A stretch of 62,201 nucleotides of DNA from Porphyromonas cangingivalis (GCA_945902955.1 CAMDNO010000006.1:1-62201); one strand, 5' to 3'. Numbered from the stretch's first letter, positions 26,436 to 35,709 are shown. Program-made: numbers and translations. Notes: generated by a model from the letters alone, not told the origin.

Positions 26436-28970
26436 ATGAGAAAAATTAAACTTCTATTTATTGGCATTGGTATGCTATTTCTGACGAGTCAAATTCAATC
26501 GCAACAGGTTAGTAATCTGTATTTTATCGAAAACTCACCTTATCGGCATTTTATAAATCCTGCTATCCAACCATTGAGTGGCTTTTATTTGGGCCTACCA
26601 ATACTGGGCTATTCACAGTTTCAGTTAGGAAATAATTCGCTCACAGCAAGTTCGGCTAATATGTTGAAAGGCGATTTATACAATTCCCTCAAATCTACCA
26701 CCAATTTAAATTTTGGAACTCAATTAAACTTATTAAATTTTGGTTTTAGGGCAAAAAGCAATTATTTTACTTTTGGCCTTTCGGTTAAAGGAATGCTCGA
26801 TGTCGATTTTTCGAAGGAAGCTATAGGTTTTTGGATGTATGGCAATAGAGATCCGCTTACAAGAGCACTTCAATCAAATCATAAATACGATTTCACAACT
26901 TCAGGTTTGAATGGTAGCGCTTATATCGAAGCTGCTCTGGGTTATTCACGCATGTTAAACGAAAAATGGTCGGTTGGGGCAAAATTAAAGTATTTATATG
27001 GATTGGCAGCTGTTAAAACTACATTTACCGATTTTTCTGTCGTTGCAAATCCTACTTTGTGGGATTTCAATTTTGATGGAACAGTAAATACCGCTTTTAC
27101 CGAAATAACTGACACTTCAACTGCAGCCGACTATACCAAACCTATGGGCACGGGTGCTGCTTTCGATTTTGGCGTAACATACAAACCTTTCGACTTTTTA
27201 ACGTTGGGTGCAGCGGTTACCGATTTGGGATTTATTAAATGGGATGCTACATCAAAACAATACAATGTTACTTTGGCTTCCAAATTTGGAGCTGTTGATA
27301 CCCTTGCAAACAACGATATCTTTAATGGTATAGATTACATTCAATTGTTAGATTCTGTCATTGCAAGCGTTGTAGACGGAAATTCAACTTATTCGAACAG
27401 CAATAATACCAGTGCTTTTACTACTTATCCGGGAGCTAAAATTCAGGGTAGTGCCGAAGTTGGTATTCTCAAAAATACAATTTCGTTGGGTGTTTTATCC
27501 ACTACCATGTTTCGAAACAAACAACTTTATCAAGATATTACCACTTCATTAAATTTGCGTCCGTTCAATTGGTTGAATTTTGCTTTATCCTATTCGCTGC
27601 TCAACGGACGAGGTAGTAATATTGGTGCCGGTATGGGTTTCCGATTAGGAATGATAAATACATTTATTTCGGCTGATTATTATCCGCTTAAAAAAATTCC
27701 GGTTTCCGATATATATTCGGGTTCACTTCCATCAATTCCTGTACTTGGTTCGATGTCGGACATTAAAATTCCATCACAATCCGACCGTTTTAATATTGCT
27801 TTAGGATTTAATATTGTTTTTGGAAATAAACAAGATAGCGATAAAGATGGTGTTAGTAACAGTCGCGACAAAAGCCCCGATACGCCTCATGGTGTAATTG
27901 TTGATAAAAAGGGCTATCCGCTTGATACCGATGGGGATGGTATTTACGACTTTTTGGATAAATGTCCCGATACGCCAAAAGAAGCTCAAAATAATATTGA
28001 TGCCGATGGCTGTCCTATTGATACGGATGGCGATGGTGTGTTTGATTATTTAGATAAATGTCCTGGTACAATTCCTGCGGCTTATGGTAAAGTGAACGAA
28101 ATGGGTTGCCCCAATGATACGGATAAAGACGGAATTCCGGATTATTTAGACAAGTGCGAAGCAACTCCCGAAGGTGTTAAGACCGATTCATTGGGTTGCC
28201 CTCTCGACGAAGATGGCGATAATGTTCCCGATTATTTGGATAAATGCCCTGCAACTCCTATCGAAGCTCGTGGTTTAATCGACTCAACGGGTTGCCCTAT
28301 TGATAAAGATTTGGATGGTGTGTTCGATTATTTGGATAAATGTCCTAATACTCCTGAATTTGCTCGTGCAGCAGTTGATTCTACTGGTTGCCCCAAAGAT
28401 ACCGACAATGACGGCATAGCTGATTATTTAGACAAATGTCCTGAAACACCTCTTGAAGCTAAAGGTACAGTAGACGAAAATGGCTGCCCAAAAGATACAG
28501 ATGGCGATGGTGTGTTGGATTATTTGGATAATTGCCCACGATTGGCTGGTGTAGCTTCCAACAAAGGTTGCCCCGAAATTAAAAAGGAAGTGCGTCAGCT
28601 ATTCCAAAAAGCTTTACAAGGCATACAGTTCGAAACAGGTAAATCGACTATTAAGCCTGTTTCGTTCAAAATTCTGGATGATGTTGCTAAAGTGCTTTCT
28701 GAAAATACAACTTATTTGGTCGAAATTCAAGGACACACCGATAATGTGGGTAAAAAAGATGCCAATCAACTTTTATCCGAAAATAGAGCCAAAGCAGTGC
28801 GCGACTACCTGATTAATAAAGGAATTGACGAAAAACGCATTACTTCGAATGGATATGGCGACACCAAACCAGTTTTGCCAAATACTACTACTGCTAACAA
28901 AGCCAAAAATCGCCGCGTAGAGTTTGTGGTTAGCTTTGAGGAAGTTAAAGTTGTTGAATCGGAACTATAA
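26436..28970 (+). CDS. DUF5723 - TSP3 repeat - OmpA envelope protein (paralog 1)
   Basis: This 844-residue exported protein begins with a signal peptide ending SQIQSQ. A beta-rich N-terminal domain of about 440 residues resembles DUF5723, probably an outer-membrane barrel. Eight thrombospondin type-3-like units (DxDxDGxxDxLDKCP) follow at about residues 465-725. They are expected to bind calcium, with one Cys pair per unit. The C-terminal 110 residues are an OmpA peptidoglycan-binding domain (IQGHTDNVG, NRRVEF). In the first TSP3 unit both cysteines are replaced (Ser and Tyr). It should tie an outer-membrane barrel to the cell wall. Its close paralog lies 2.6 kb downstream, after two lipoprotein genes. 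Confidence 0.88.
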   Translation: MRKIKLLFIGIGMLFLTSQIQSQQVSNLYFIENSPYRHFINPAIQPLSGFYLGLPILGYSQFQLGNNSLTASSANMLKGDLYNSLKSTTNLNFGTQLNLLNFGFRAKSNYFTFGLSVKGMLDVDFSKEAIGFWMYGNRDPLTRALQSNHKYDFTTSGLNGSAYIEAALGYSRMLNEKWSVGAKLKYLYGLAAVKTTFTDFSVVANPTLWDFNFDGTVNTAFTEITDTSTAADYTKPMGTGAAFDFGVTYKPFDFLTLGAAVTDLGFIKWDATSKQYNVTLASKFGAVDTLANNDIFNGIDYIQLLDSVIASVVDGNSTYSNSNNTSAFTTYPGAKIQGSAEVGILKNTISLGVLSTTMFRNKQLYQDITTSLNLRPFNWLNFALSYSLLNGRGSNIGAGMGFRLGMINTFISADYYPLKKIPVSDIYSGSLPSIPVLGSMSDIKIPSQSDRFNIALGFNIVFGNKQDSDKDGVSNSRDKSPDTPHGVIVDKKGYPLDTDGDGIYDFLDKCPDTPKEAQNNIDADGCPIDTDGDGVFDYLDKCPGTIPAAYGKVNEMGCPNDTDKDGIPDYLDKCEATPEGVKTDSLGCPLDEDGDNVPDYLDKCPATPIEARGLIDSTGCPIDKDLDGVFDYLDKCPNTPEFARAAVDSTGCPKDTDNDGIADYLDKCPETPLEAKGTVDENGCPKDTDGDGVLDYLDNCPRLAGVASNKGCPEIKKEVRQLFQKALQGIQFETGKSTIKPVSFKILDDVAKVLSENTTYLVEIQGHTDNVGKKDANQLLSENRAKAVRDYLINKGIDEKRITSNGYGDTKPVLPNTTTANKAKNRRVEFVVSFEEVKVVESEL

Positions 28971-28978
28971 AATAAACT

Positions 28979-29006
28979 ACGAGCGAAATTCATGAATTTC
29001 GCTCGT
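28979..29006. other. Perfect 28-bp palindrome
   Basis: ACGAGCGAAATTCA and TGAATTTCGCTCGT are exact reverse complements with no loop, 9 bp after the stop of the first DUF5723-OmpA gene. A hairpin could form in RNA, but no U-tract follows, so it could equally be a protein-binding site. Confidence 0.7.
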
Positions 29007-29063
29007 ATGCTTAAATAATGTTAAATCCAGATTAAATTTTATTTTTAACGAACAATACCTTTT

Positions 29064-29095
29064 TTTGAGTTGTTTAACAAAATGAAATTACTTTG
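29064..29095 (+). promoter_or_regulatory. Promoter candidate of the 189-residue lipoprotein gene
   Basis: TTTG at 29064-29067 and TTACTTTG at 29088-29095 are separated by 20 bp, a good -33 with a near-consensus -7. The RNA would have a leader of about 130 nt before the ATG at 29231. Confidence 0.45.
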
Positions 29096-29230
29096 CTTTT
29101 AAACAAAAACAATAGTACGTTTTAAGTATGTAACTACCTATTATTCATTAATTTTTAGGTAATAAATTATTATAATAGAAATAGAAAATCAATTAAAAAT
29201 CAATCAAAAAAAACAAAAACAATTTGTGTT

Positions 29231-29800
29231 ATGAAAACAATTAAAAAATTTACTTTCGCAATGCTAACATTAGTAGCATTTTCGTTTACATTTACATCTT
29301 GCGACGCTATTAGCGATGCATTATCTAAAGAAGTAGATATGGATGCCCCTACTATCGATTTCTCGATAGGTGGTGAAGCAGCTGTTAATGCACCTCAACA
29401 AAAAGTGAGTGGAGCCACAGAGGTTATTTGGTTAGAAAAATCAGTCGACTTGAAAACTCGTATACAAGAAGAACTTGATAAAAGTAGTTTGAAAACCGAT
29501 AATGTGAAAAAATTAGAATTAATAGCTTCTATTATTAAGGTATCAAGTACAATTAATAAAAATTATGATTTAGGCAACATCAAGTTGTATGTGAATGATG
29601 AACTAATTGCCAATGGTATAGGTAGTATTGCTTCTACTGCAACTCAATTTGTTCTAACTTATAACTCTCCTTATTCAGTATTAAGTTTTTTGAATACAGG
29701 AACTTACAAAATTAAAATTACAAGTGATAAGCCAAAGCCAACTGAAAAACTTGATATGCAATTGCTAAACACTTACAAAGGCAAATTTAGTTTGCTATAA
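29231..29800 (+). CDS. Lipoprotein of unknown function
   Basis: I do not recognise this 189-residue protein. It starts with a type II signal peptide whose lipobox Cys is residue 24 (TFTSCD). The mature part has a short acidic segment (KEVDMDAP), a central Lys-rich helical stretch, and a C-terminal beta-rich region (TQFVLTYNSPYSVLSFLNTGTYKIKI cannot be matched to a named family). It lies between two genes for DUF5723-OmpA proteins, has its own promoter candidate, and ends at a strong terminator. A role as a surface or periplasmic partner of those proteins is an inference from position only. Confidence 0.8.
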   Translation: MKTIKKFTFAMLTLVAFSFTFTSCDAISDALSKEVDMDAPTIDFSIGGEAAVNAPQQKVSGATEVIWLEKSVDLKTRIQEELDKSSLKTDNVKKLELIASIIKVSSTINKNYDLGNIKLYVNDELIANGIGSIASTATQFVLTYNSPYSVLSFLNTGTYKIKITSDKPKPTEKLDMQLLNTYKGKFSLL

Positions 29801-29823
29801 TAATTTTTAATTTTCAGTATTTT

Positions 29824-29856
29824 AAAGGCTATCTGACTTTCAGATAGCCTTTTTTA
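29824..29856 (+). terminator. Terminator after the 189-residue lipoprotein gene
   Basis: AAAGGCTATCTGA and TCAGATAGCCTTT form a 13-bp stem with a 3-nt loop, followed by a T-run. Confidence 0.88.
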
Positions 29857-29878
29857 TTGGTTTTTCATAAATTATGTT

Positions 29879-29886
29879 TATATTTG
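29879..29886 (+). promoter_or_regulatory. Candidate -7 element of the lipoprotein/DUF5723 operon
   Basis: TATATTTG matches TAnnTTTG, with TTTA at 29853-29856 as a possible -33 inside the upstream terminator's T-run. The start codon is 26 bp downstream. Confidence 0.45.
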
Positions 29887-29911
29887 CCTTTCATTTCGTA
29901 AATCATAAAAA

Positions 29912-31606
29912 ATGAGACCTATAATGGTACATATTCATACCTTTCGGAAAATTTTGGCGAGCTTTATTTTTGCCATTTTTTTATCATCGTGCACTACTGA
30001 AATTGATTGGAATACACAAATCGACAAATTAATAAATGGTCAGTCCTACGTTATTCCTATCGGCGAAACCACACTTACTTTAAACGATATTCTTGTTCAA
30101 ATTGATACGAATATCATTGATTATTCGGATGTAAATTATGTGTTTTTAAAATACAACGATACCATAGTTTGGAATTTTAGCAAAATAGCCGATTTAGAAA
30201 ATTTAGAAGCTTTGAACGAAATCTTCGTCCCGAATTCTTCTCCTTTTCCAATATCTATTGTAGATCGAACTGAAAAAGTAGATTTTCCTCATACCATTAG
30301 TTTCGATTTTAATAGCGATTTGAATGGGCAACAGGTTGAACGGTCGGAAATTAATAGTGCGAAAGTTGAAATATTTGTCAAAACTGAAGATTTGAATATT
30401 GAGCCTTCTAACATTCGTATTACCACATTTTTTCCTTCCGAAACGTTAACTTTTGCCCCTGGTGGTAATATGGCGAATGGTTCTGGTTCTTCTTTTGTGT
30501 ACAATCCTACGGTACTAAATCAGTCTGATGTTATTACCTTAAATCCTTTTACATTATTCACTCCTAATAATTTAACTAAACTCAATTTAACTGTTCGGTT
30601 AGAGGTTATTGCAGGCAATACGCCTATTGTAGTACTGCCCGATTCGAAATCTAAAATTTCATTGTTTTATCGTATTTTCGATGTCGATTCAAAGGTATAT
30701 TATGGCATATTTAAACCAGTAATTTCTGTAGGAGTTAAAGAAAAAACTGTTGATATGACACCCTATATTTTGCAGTTGCCTGCAAATGGTATTTTTAAAT
30801 TGGCCGAACCGTCTATAACAATGGACCTTGAAAATAATTCGGGCTTGAAAATGAATTTAACAATTGATTCGATAAAAGCATATCGTGAAAATGATCCTTC
30901 TTTTTCGCCAATATATGCCAGTTTTACTGGATCTAAATCTAGCAACAAAATTGTGGAACGAGTTAAAAACTATGGTGATTTGCCTGCGAAAAGCTCTTTT
31001 ATGCTCGACCATACCTTGGAGAATGGAAATATCTCAAAGTTTTTTGATAACTACCCATTACCAAACAGATTGATGTACAAATTTCAACTTTCGAACGCTC
31101 GGGTAGATACCGATCCACTCGATTTTATGATACCCAATGCTAATGTTAAAGCGCACATAGATGTAAAGGTGCCTCTAAAATTAAATGCAAGTAGTAGTTT
31201 TCAATTTAATGATACGCTAAAGAATATCGATTTGGATGATTTGATAAATTCACAAGTAATTGATCAAATGACACTTATGCTTAAAGTTACCAACAATATG
31301 CCAATACAAGCAAAATTGTCGTTGAAGTTTTTGGATATCAATAATAATCTAATTGAAAACTTAAAATTACTTTCCGATTCAATTGTGAAAGCCCCATTGA
31401 TTGACGATAATGGAATGGTTGTGGCTGGTTCAAGTGCAATTTCGGATTTAAAAGTGGTTATTGAAAATTCACAACTTTCAAATCTCCGTCTCACAAAAAA
31501 CATTGCTTACACCATAAAAGTCGAAAGTGATGTGAATAGGAAAATTACACTTCAAAACAGTAATTTTATAAAACTCAAATTGGGAAAATATTCTAAAGGA
31601 GAATAA
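29912..31606 (+). CDS. Large lipoprotein of unknown function
   Basis: This 564-residue protein has a type II signal peptide with the lipobox IFLSSC (Cys27 from the first ATG; an alternative ATG at 29924 gives Cys23). The mature protein is beta-rich, with long alternating hydrophobic patterns and repeated asparagine/serine turns, and no catalytic motif is visible. I do not recognise a family. It begins after its own promoter candidate. Only 9 bp separate it from the second DUF5723-OmpA gene, so the two are almost certainly co-transcribed. It may be an accessory lipoprotein of that envelope protein. Confidence 0.8.
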   Translation: MRPIMVHIHTFRKILASFIFAIFLSSCTTEIDWNTQIDKLINGQSYVIPIGETTLTLNDILVQIDTNIIDYSDVNYVFLKYNDTIVWNFSKIADLENLEALNEIFVPNSSPFPISIVDRTEKVDFPHTISFDFNSDLNGQQVERSEINSAKVEIFVKTEDLNIEPSNIRITTFFPSETLTFAPGGNMANGSGSSFVYNPTVLNQSDVITLNPFTLFTPNNLTKLNLTVRLEVIAGNTPIVVLPDSKSKISLFYRIFDVDSKVYYGIFKPVISVGVKEKTVDMTPYILQLPANGIFKLAEPSITMDLENNSGLKMNLTIDSIKAYRENDPSFSPIYASFTGSKSSNKIVERVKNYGDLPAKSSFMLDHTLENGNISKFFDNYPLPNRLMYKFQLSNARVDTDPLDFMIPNANVKAHIDVKVPLKLNASSSFQFNDTLKNIDLDDLINSQVIDQMTLMLKVTNNMPIQAKLSLKFLDINNNLIENLKLLSDSIVKAPLIDDNGMVVAGSSAISDLKVVIENSQLSNLRLTKNIAYTIKVESDVNRKITLQNSNFIKLKLGKYSKGE

Positions 31607-31615
31607 AAACAGTAG

Positions 31616-34135
31616 ATGCAAATGAGAATTTTGAAGATTATTTTTAGTACCATCATTGGGTTTTTACTGTTTTCGACAATAAATGCCCAACAGGTAAATA
31701 CACTTTATTTTTTAGAGAACGTACCTGTACGTCATAGTTTTAACCCTGCAATTCAACCATTATCAAGCTTTTATTTAAGTTTACCCGTAATAGGAAATAC
31801 GCAATTTAATGTGGGCAATAACTCTTTTATGGCAAGTTCGCTGAACCTATCAAGAGCTGATTTGTTTGCGAGTATAAAGCCTACAACTTTATTAAATACA
31901 GATGTGGATATAAACCTTTTGGGCTTTGGCTTTCGTACGCATCGATCTTATTGGAATTTTACACTCACTTCAAAATCTACTGTCAACTTGGCTATCCCCA
32001 AAGATATGTTTAAATTGGGCATTTTTGGTAATGTAAATATTGTGGATGGTGTGGCTCAGCTCGATAATAATATTTATGATTTTAGTAATTTTGGTGTTCA
32101 TACCAATTCTTATCTCGAAGCAGCTTTGGGTTATTCCAAACAGATTGATGAAAAATGGTCGTATGGAGTTAAATTGAAATACTTACACGGATTAGGTTCT
32201 GCCAATTTGCAATTTGATTCGTTTTTGTACAATGCAGGTATCACTAAATGGGAATTAAATAGTAGTATAACTGCAAATACTGATATTCCGGATTTAGAGA
32301 ACCTTACAATTAATTCGCTTATAAAACCTGCCGGGGTGGGAGGGGCTGCCGACTTTGGTGTAACATTTCGCCCCAACGAGAAACTCTTTTTTGGAGCGGC
32401 TGTAACGAATTTAGGCATGTTGAAGTGGAGTAAAGCTCCTGTTAATTATAATGCAACCATTGATTATACGCTGAATAATATTGCCAATTTCAATTTTAAT
32501 GAAATTATTGCAGGTATAAATTCAAATAAAATAACTTCCGATTTAGTGAACGGTTTTCTCGATTCAGTGAAGATAAAAGAAACTACCAATCCGTTTTCTA
32601 CTTTTTTAAGTCCCAAAATTAATTTAAGTGGCGAATATGGCTTTTTTAAAAATAGTATGAGTTTAGGTTTATTATCTTCGACCACTGTTTATAATAAATC
32701 ATTATTTTTCTCACTTACTCCTTCATTAAATATCCATCCAATCAATTGGATGAATTTATCCTTATCTTATTCGTTGCTCAATGGTAGAGGTGCAAATATC
32801 GGTGCTGGCTTAGGAATGCGTTTAGGTTTTATAAATGCCTTTGTTACTGCCGATTATATTCCTCTTAATTCTGCTGCATTGAGTACACCACTCTCGGTTT
32901 CGGTACCAGTTTTAGGTAACTTTAATTTAGCAAAAGTACCTGCCAAAACTGATAGATTAAATGTTGCCATTGGTTTTAATATTGTTTTTGGCAATAAACA
33001 AGATAGCGATAATGATGGTATTAGCAACCGACGTGATAAATGCCCCGAAACACCTCATGGGGTTATTGTAGATAAAAAAGGTTGTCCGCTCGATACTGAT
33101 GGTGATTCAATTCCCGATTATTACGATAAATGCCCCGATACACCAAAAGAAGCTTACAGTTCGATTGATGCTGATGGCTGCCCGCTCGATACCGATGGAG
33201 ATGGCGTGTTCGATTATTTAGATAAATGTCCGGATACACCTTATCAGGCCTATAAAACGGTGGATAAAACGGGCTGTCCGATTGATACGGATAAAGATAG
33301 TGTTCCCGATTATTTGGATAAGTGCCCTGAAACACCTGTGGCCGAAAGAGAATTTGTAGATTCTGTGGGCTGTACCATGTTCGAAATTATTCCAATTATT
33401 ATCGACAGTGTTGACTATGAAACCCAAATTGAACCTACTGCTATTTTAAATAACACTAATAAGGTAGGAAAAGTAACCAATACTGTAAATTCAAAAAATG
33501 GAACTAATACAAAGAATAAAAGCAATAATAATCTAAAATCTGATATTTATCCTACAAATGATAGTATTCTCAATACGAATGCTTATCCTAATGAAGGTAG
33601 TATTACCAAAACGAATATTAATTCTACAACTAAAATTGATAGTAAAATTGATAGTAATCCTAAAATTGATAGTAATTATAAGATTGATACAGATGGAGAT
33701 GGCATTGTTGATAGGTTAGATCGTTGTCCTCAATTGGCAGGTGTGGCTTCAAATGGTGGTTGCCCCGAAATAAAGAAAGAAGTGCGTGTTATTTTCCAAA
33801 AAGCATTGTTAGGTATTCAATTCGAATCGGCTAAATACATTATTAAACCTCTTTCGTATGTTATTCTCGAACATGTAGCTCGCGTATTAAACGAAAACCC
33901 GAATTATTTAGTTGAAGTACAAGGACATACTGATAATTTAGGAGATCCTGCAAAGAATCAAACCTTATCCGAAAACAGAGCTAATGCAGTGCGTGAATAT
34001 CTTATTTCGAAAGGTATTGATCCCAAGCGGTTGACATCAAATGGCTATGGTCAAATGCGTCCGGTGGCTGAAAATACAACAATTGAAGGTAGAGCTAAGA
34101 ACAGAAGAGTAGAGTTTATTGTTAGTTTTGAATAA
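31616..34135 (+). CDS. DUF5723 - TSP3 repeat - OmpA envelope protein (paralog 2)
   Basis: At 839 residues this copies the plan of the protein at 26436-28970: signal peptide ending STINAQ, DUF5723-like barrel, TSP3 units and an OmpA domain. It differs between barrel and OmpA domain. Four TSP3 units are followed by a low-complexity Asn/Thr/Ser/Lys linker of roughly 100 residues with repeated KIDSN, then one last TSP3 unit (DTDGDGIVDRLDRCP). All unit-1 cysteines are kept. The start may be 31616 or the ATG two codons later. It is coupled to the lipoprotein gene upstream. The linker coding DNA has an internal tandem repeat at 33631-33689. Confidence 0.88.
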   Translation: MQMRILKIIFSTIIGFLLFSTINAQQVNTLYFLENVPVRHSFNPAIQPLSSFYLSLPVIGNTQFNVGNNSFMASSLNLSRADLFASIKPTTLLNTDVDINLLGFGFRTHRSYWNFTLTSKSTVNLAIPKDMFKLGIFGNVNIVDGVAQLDNNIYDFSNFGVHTNSYLEAALGYSKQIDEKWSYGVKLKYLHGLGSANLQFDSFLYNAGITKWELNSSITANTDIPDLENLTINSLIKPAGVGGAADFGVTFRPNEKLFFGAAVTNLGMLKWSKAPVNYNATIDYTLNNIANFNFNEIIAGINSNKITSDLVNGFLDSVKIKETTNPFSTFLSPKINLSGEYGFFKNSMSLGLLSSTTVYNKSLFFSLTPSLNIHPINWMNLSLSYSLLNGRGANIGAGLGMRLGFINAFVTADYIPLNSAALSTPLSVSVPVLGNFNLAKVPAKTDRLNVAIGFNIVFGNKQDSDNDGISNRRDKCPETPHGVIVDKKGCPLDTDGDSIPDYYDKCPDTPKEAYSSIDADGCPLDTDGDGVFDYLDKCPDTPYQAYKTVDKTGCPIDTDKDSVPDYLDKCPETPVAEREFVDSVGCTMFEIIPIIIDSVDYETQIEPTAILNNTNKVGKVTNTVNSKNGTNTKNKSNNNLKSDIYPTNDSILNTNAYPNEGSITKTNINSTTKIDSKIDSNPKIDSNYKIDTDGDGIVDRLDRCPQLAGVASNGGCPEIKKEVRVIFQKALLGIQFESAKYIIKPLSYVILEHVARVLNENPNYLVEVQGHTDNLGDPAKNQTLSENRANAVREYLISKGIDPKRLTSNGYGQMRPVAENTTIEGRAKNRRVEFIVSFE
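33631..33689 (+). repeat. In-frame tandem repeat coding for KIDSN-type units
   Basis: AAAATTGATAGT occurs three times at about 33632, 33644 and 33662 with spacings of 12 and 18 bp, plus a decayed copy near 33680. Copy number change would keep the reading frame. Confidence 0.75.
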
Positions 34136-34159
34136 ACTATAATTGGTTTGTTAATTCGA

Positions 34160-34522
34160 ATGAAGATTATACTCTTGATGCTTGGGCTTATTAGCTTGGC
34201 ATTAGGCATTATAGGTGCCTTTTTGCCACTTTTGCCCACAACGCCTTTTGTGCTTTTAGCTGGTTTTTTGTTTGCCCGTAGCTCTCCAAAACTCAACACT
34301 TGGATTTTAAATCATAAAGTTTTTGGGAAAATAATATACGATTATCAGGTTGATAAATCCATTACGCTGCACGCCAAAATTATTGCTATTTCCACGCTTT
34401 GGATTTCGATTCTTAGTTCTGTATTTCTGTTTTTGGAAGGAAAGTTTGGTGTTCAGTTGCTTTTGTTGGTCATTGCTACGGGAGTAACAATACACATACT
34501 ACGATTCAAAACGAAAGCTTAA
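34160..34522 (+). CDS. DUF454 (YbaN-like) inner-membrane protein
   Basis: The 120-residue protein has the DUF454 hallmark LGIIGAFLPLLPTTPFVLLAGFLFARSSPK at its N-terminus in shortened view: GAFLPLLPTTPF then FARSSP, followed by two more membrane segments. Its function is unknown. The ATG at 34160 (MKIILLMLGL) is preferred over an upstream TTG at 34148. It follows the second DUF5723-OmpA gene by 24 bp and its 3' end overlaps the 3' end of the convergent Nudix-like gene by 4 bp. Confidence 0.85.
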   Translation: MKIILLMLGLISLALGIIGAFLPLLPTTPFVLLAGFLFARSSPKLNTWILNHKVFGKIIYDYQVDKSITLHAKIIAISTLWISILSSVFLFLEGKFGVQLLLLVIATGVTIHILRFKTKA

Positions 34523-35673
34523 TTTTTTTTGTCAATGCCCTTAAATACAGTTTCTTTAAGTTGGCATGTGCATTCGTGCGATTCGGTATCGAGCAAACCA
34601 CTTCGTTTTAAAATGTCGAATTCTTTTACAAAACTATTGGTAAAAATACCACTTTGTAAATTATCCTCAATTTGTTTGATTGTCCACCATTTTACACATT
34701 CGATAAGCTCCGAATTTGTTTCTTCTGTTTTCAAATTACAAACCAAAAATAAGTATACAAACTGGTTTTCTTTAGTAGAATTATAAAGATGCTTCGAAAT
34801 TAAAATGGGTTTTAAATCACTCGAACCATAGTTTTCGATAGCAGTTCGGTTGATACATGCATCTACGGTTTCATTTAACCGAATGTGGTTTGAGAGGGCT
34901 ACATCCCATTTAAAAGCATTGGAAGAATCTTTACAACTCCTTTTTTGTAAAAATATCTTCGAATTATTTATCAAAATACCTCTTACCACGGGATGTATGT
35001 GTTTAACATCGCCCGAAATGCTTTCTTTACTCTGAATAGAACCGGCTAATTTTCCCTGTTCATTTACAATTGGCCACCATTCTTCTTTTTGTAGACTAAC
35101 ACGTATAAGTGTAACGCGAATAAATTCATAAGAGATGATAAAAAATAGAATTGCCCAATATGTAAATCGAAGGTATTGAGTCAATTGAATGTTGGTGGGT
35201 AAAAATTGCACAATTGCCATAAATGTTACAATATACAAAAATAATACAATCGAAACCATCCATACAATCCTAAAATGCTCTTCAATGTTATTGGTCATTG
35301 CAATGTTTTTAGGAGTCCATTTCGAAACAAACTGAATTATATTGGTACGTAAAACCAATATAATACTAAAAAAAACGAGTGTAACTGATTCGCTAAAAAT
35401 AGGAAGAACATAATTTGGGATTAATTCTTTAGGAAAGAAAATTAATATCGATATAATGAGCGTACTTACTAAATACGATACACCAAGATATTTATAGATA
35501 TTTTTGTACAACAATAAACTATAACCCAAAATAGCTACTATTACAAAATAAACTACTATCAATGCAATGTTGCATCCAAAATTTTCGTTCAGAAGTAGAA
35601 ATAGCAAGATAGGTATAAAGTGAAATAGAGGGTTGAAAAATGATTCGTTTATTTGTTTTTTAAATGCTTTCAT
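34519..35673 (-). CDS. Membrane-anchored Nudix-like protein with a degenerate Nudix box
   Basis: The 384-residue product has about six predicted membrane helices in residues 15-190 and a C-terminal Nudix-like domain (about 195-365) of the IPP-isomerase/YfcD type. Recognisable parts are WWPIVNEQGKLAGS, HPVVRGILI and FLQKRS. The Nudix box (GX5EX7REUXEEXGU) reads N-x5-E268-x7-R276-TAI-E280-N-Y-G, so the first Gly, the Glu after Arg, and the second Glu of the EE pair are missing. It may be catalytically weak or a sensor. It is convergent with the DUF454 gene and follows the ribE terminator. Confidence 0.75.
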   Translation of the reverse strand: MKAFKKQINESFFNPLFHFIPILLFLLLNENFGCNIALIVVYFVIVAILGYSLLLYKNIYKYLGVSYLVSTLIISILIFFPKELIPNYVLPIFSESVTLVFFSIILVLRTNIIQFVSKWTPKNIAMTNNIEEHFRIVWMVSIVLFLYIVTFMAIVQFLPTNIQLTQYLRFTYWAILFFIISYEFIRVTLIRVSLQKEEWWPIVNEQGKLAGSIQSKESISGDVKHIHPVVRGILINNSKIFLQKRSCKDSSNAFKWDVALSNHIRLNETVDACINRTAIENYGSSDLKPILISKHLYNSTKENQFVYLFLVCNLKTEETNSELIECVKWWTIKQIEDNLQSGIFTNSFVKEFDILKRSGLLDTESHECTCQLKETVFKGIDKKN

Positions 35674-35709
35674 CGTGTTTTATTATCGGTACTTCAAGCA
35701 TTTAAACAA

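Noticed and set aside
26436-34135. Type IX secretion or gliding locus
   Set aside because: OmpA domains and lipoproteins recall such loci, but no Por/Gld/Spr protein or T9SS C-terminal sorting domain was recognised.
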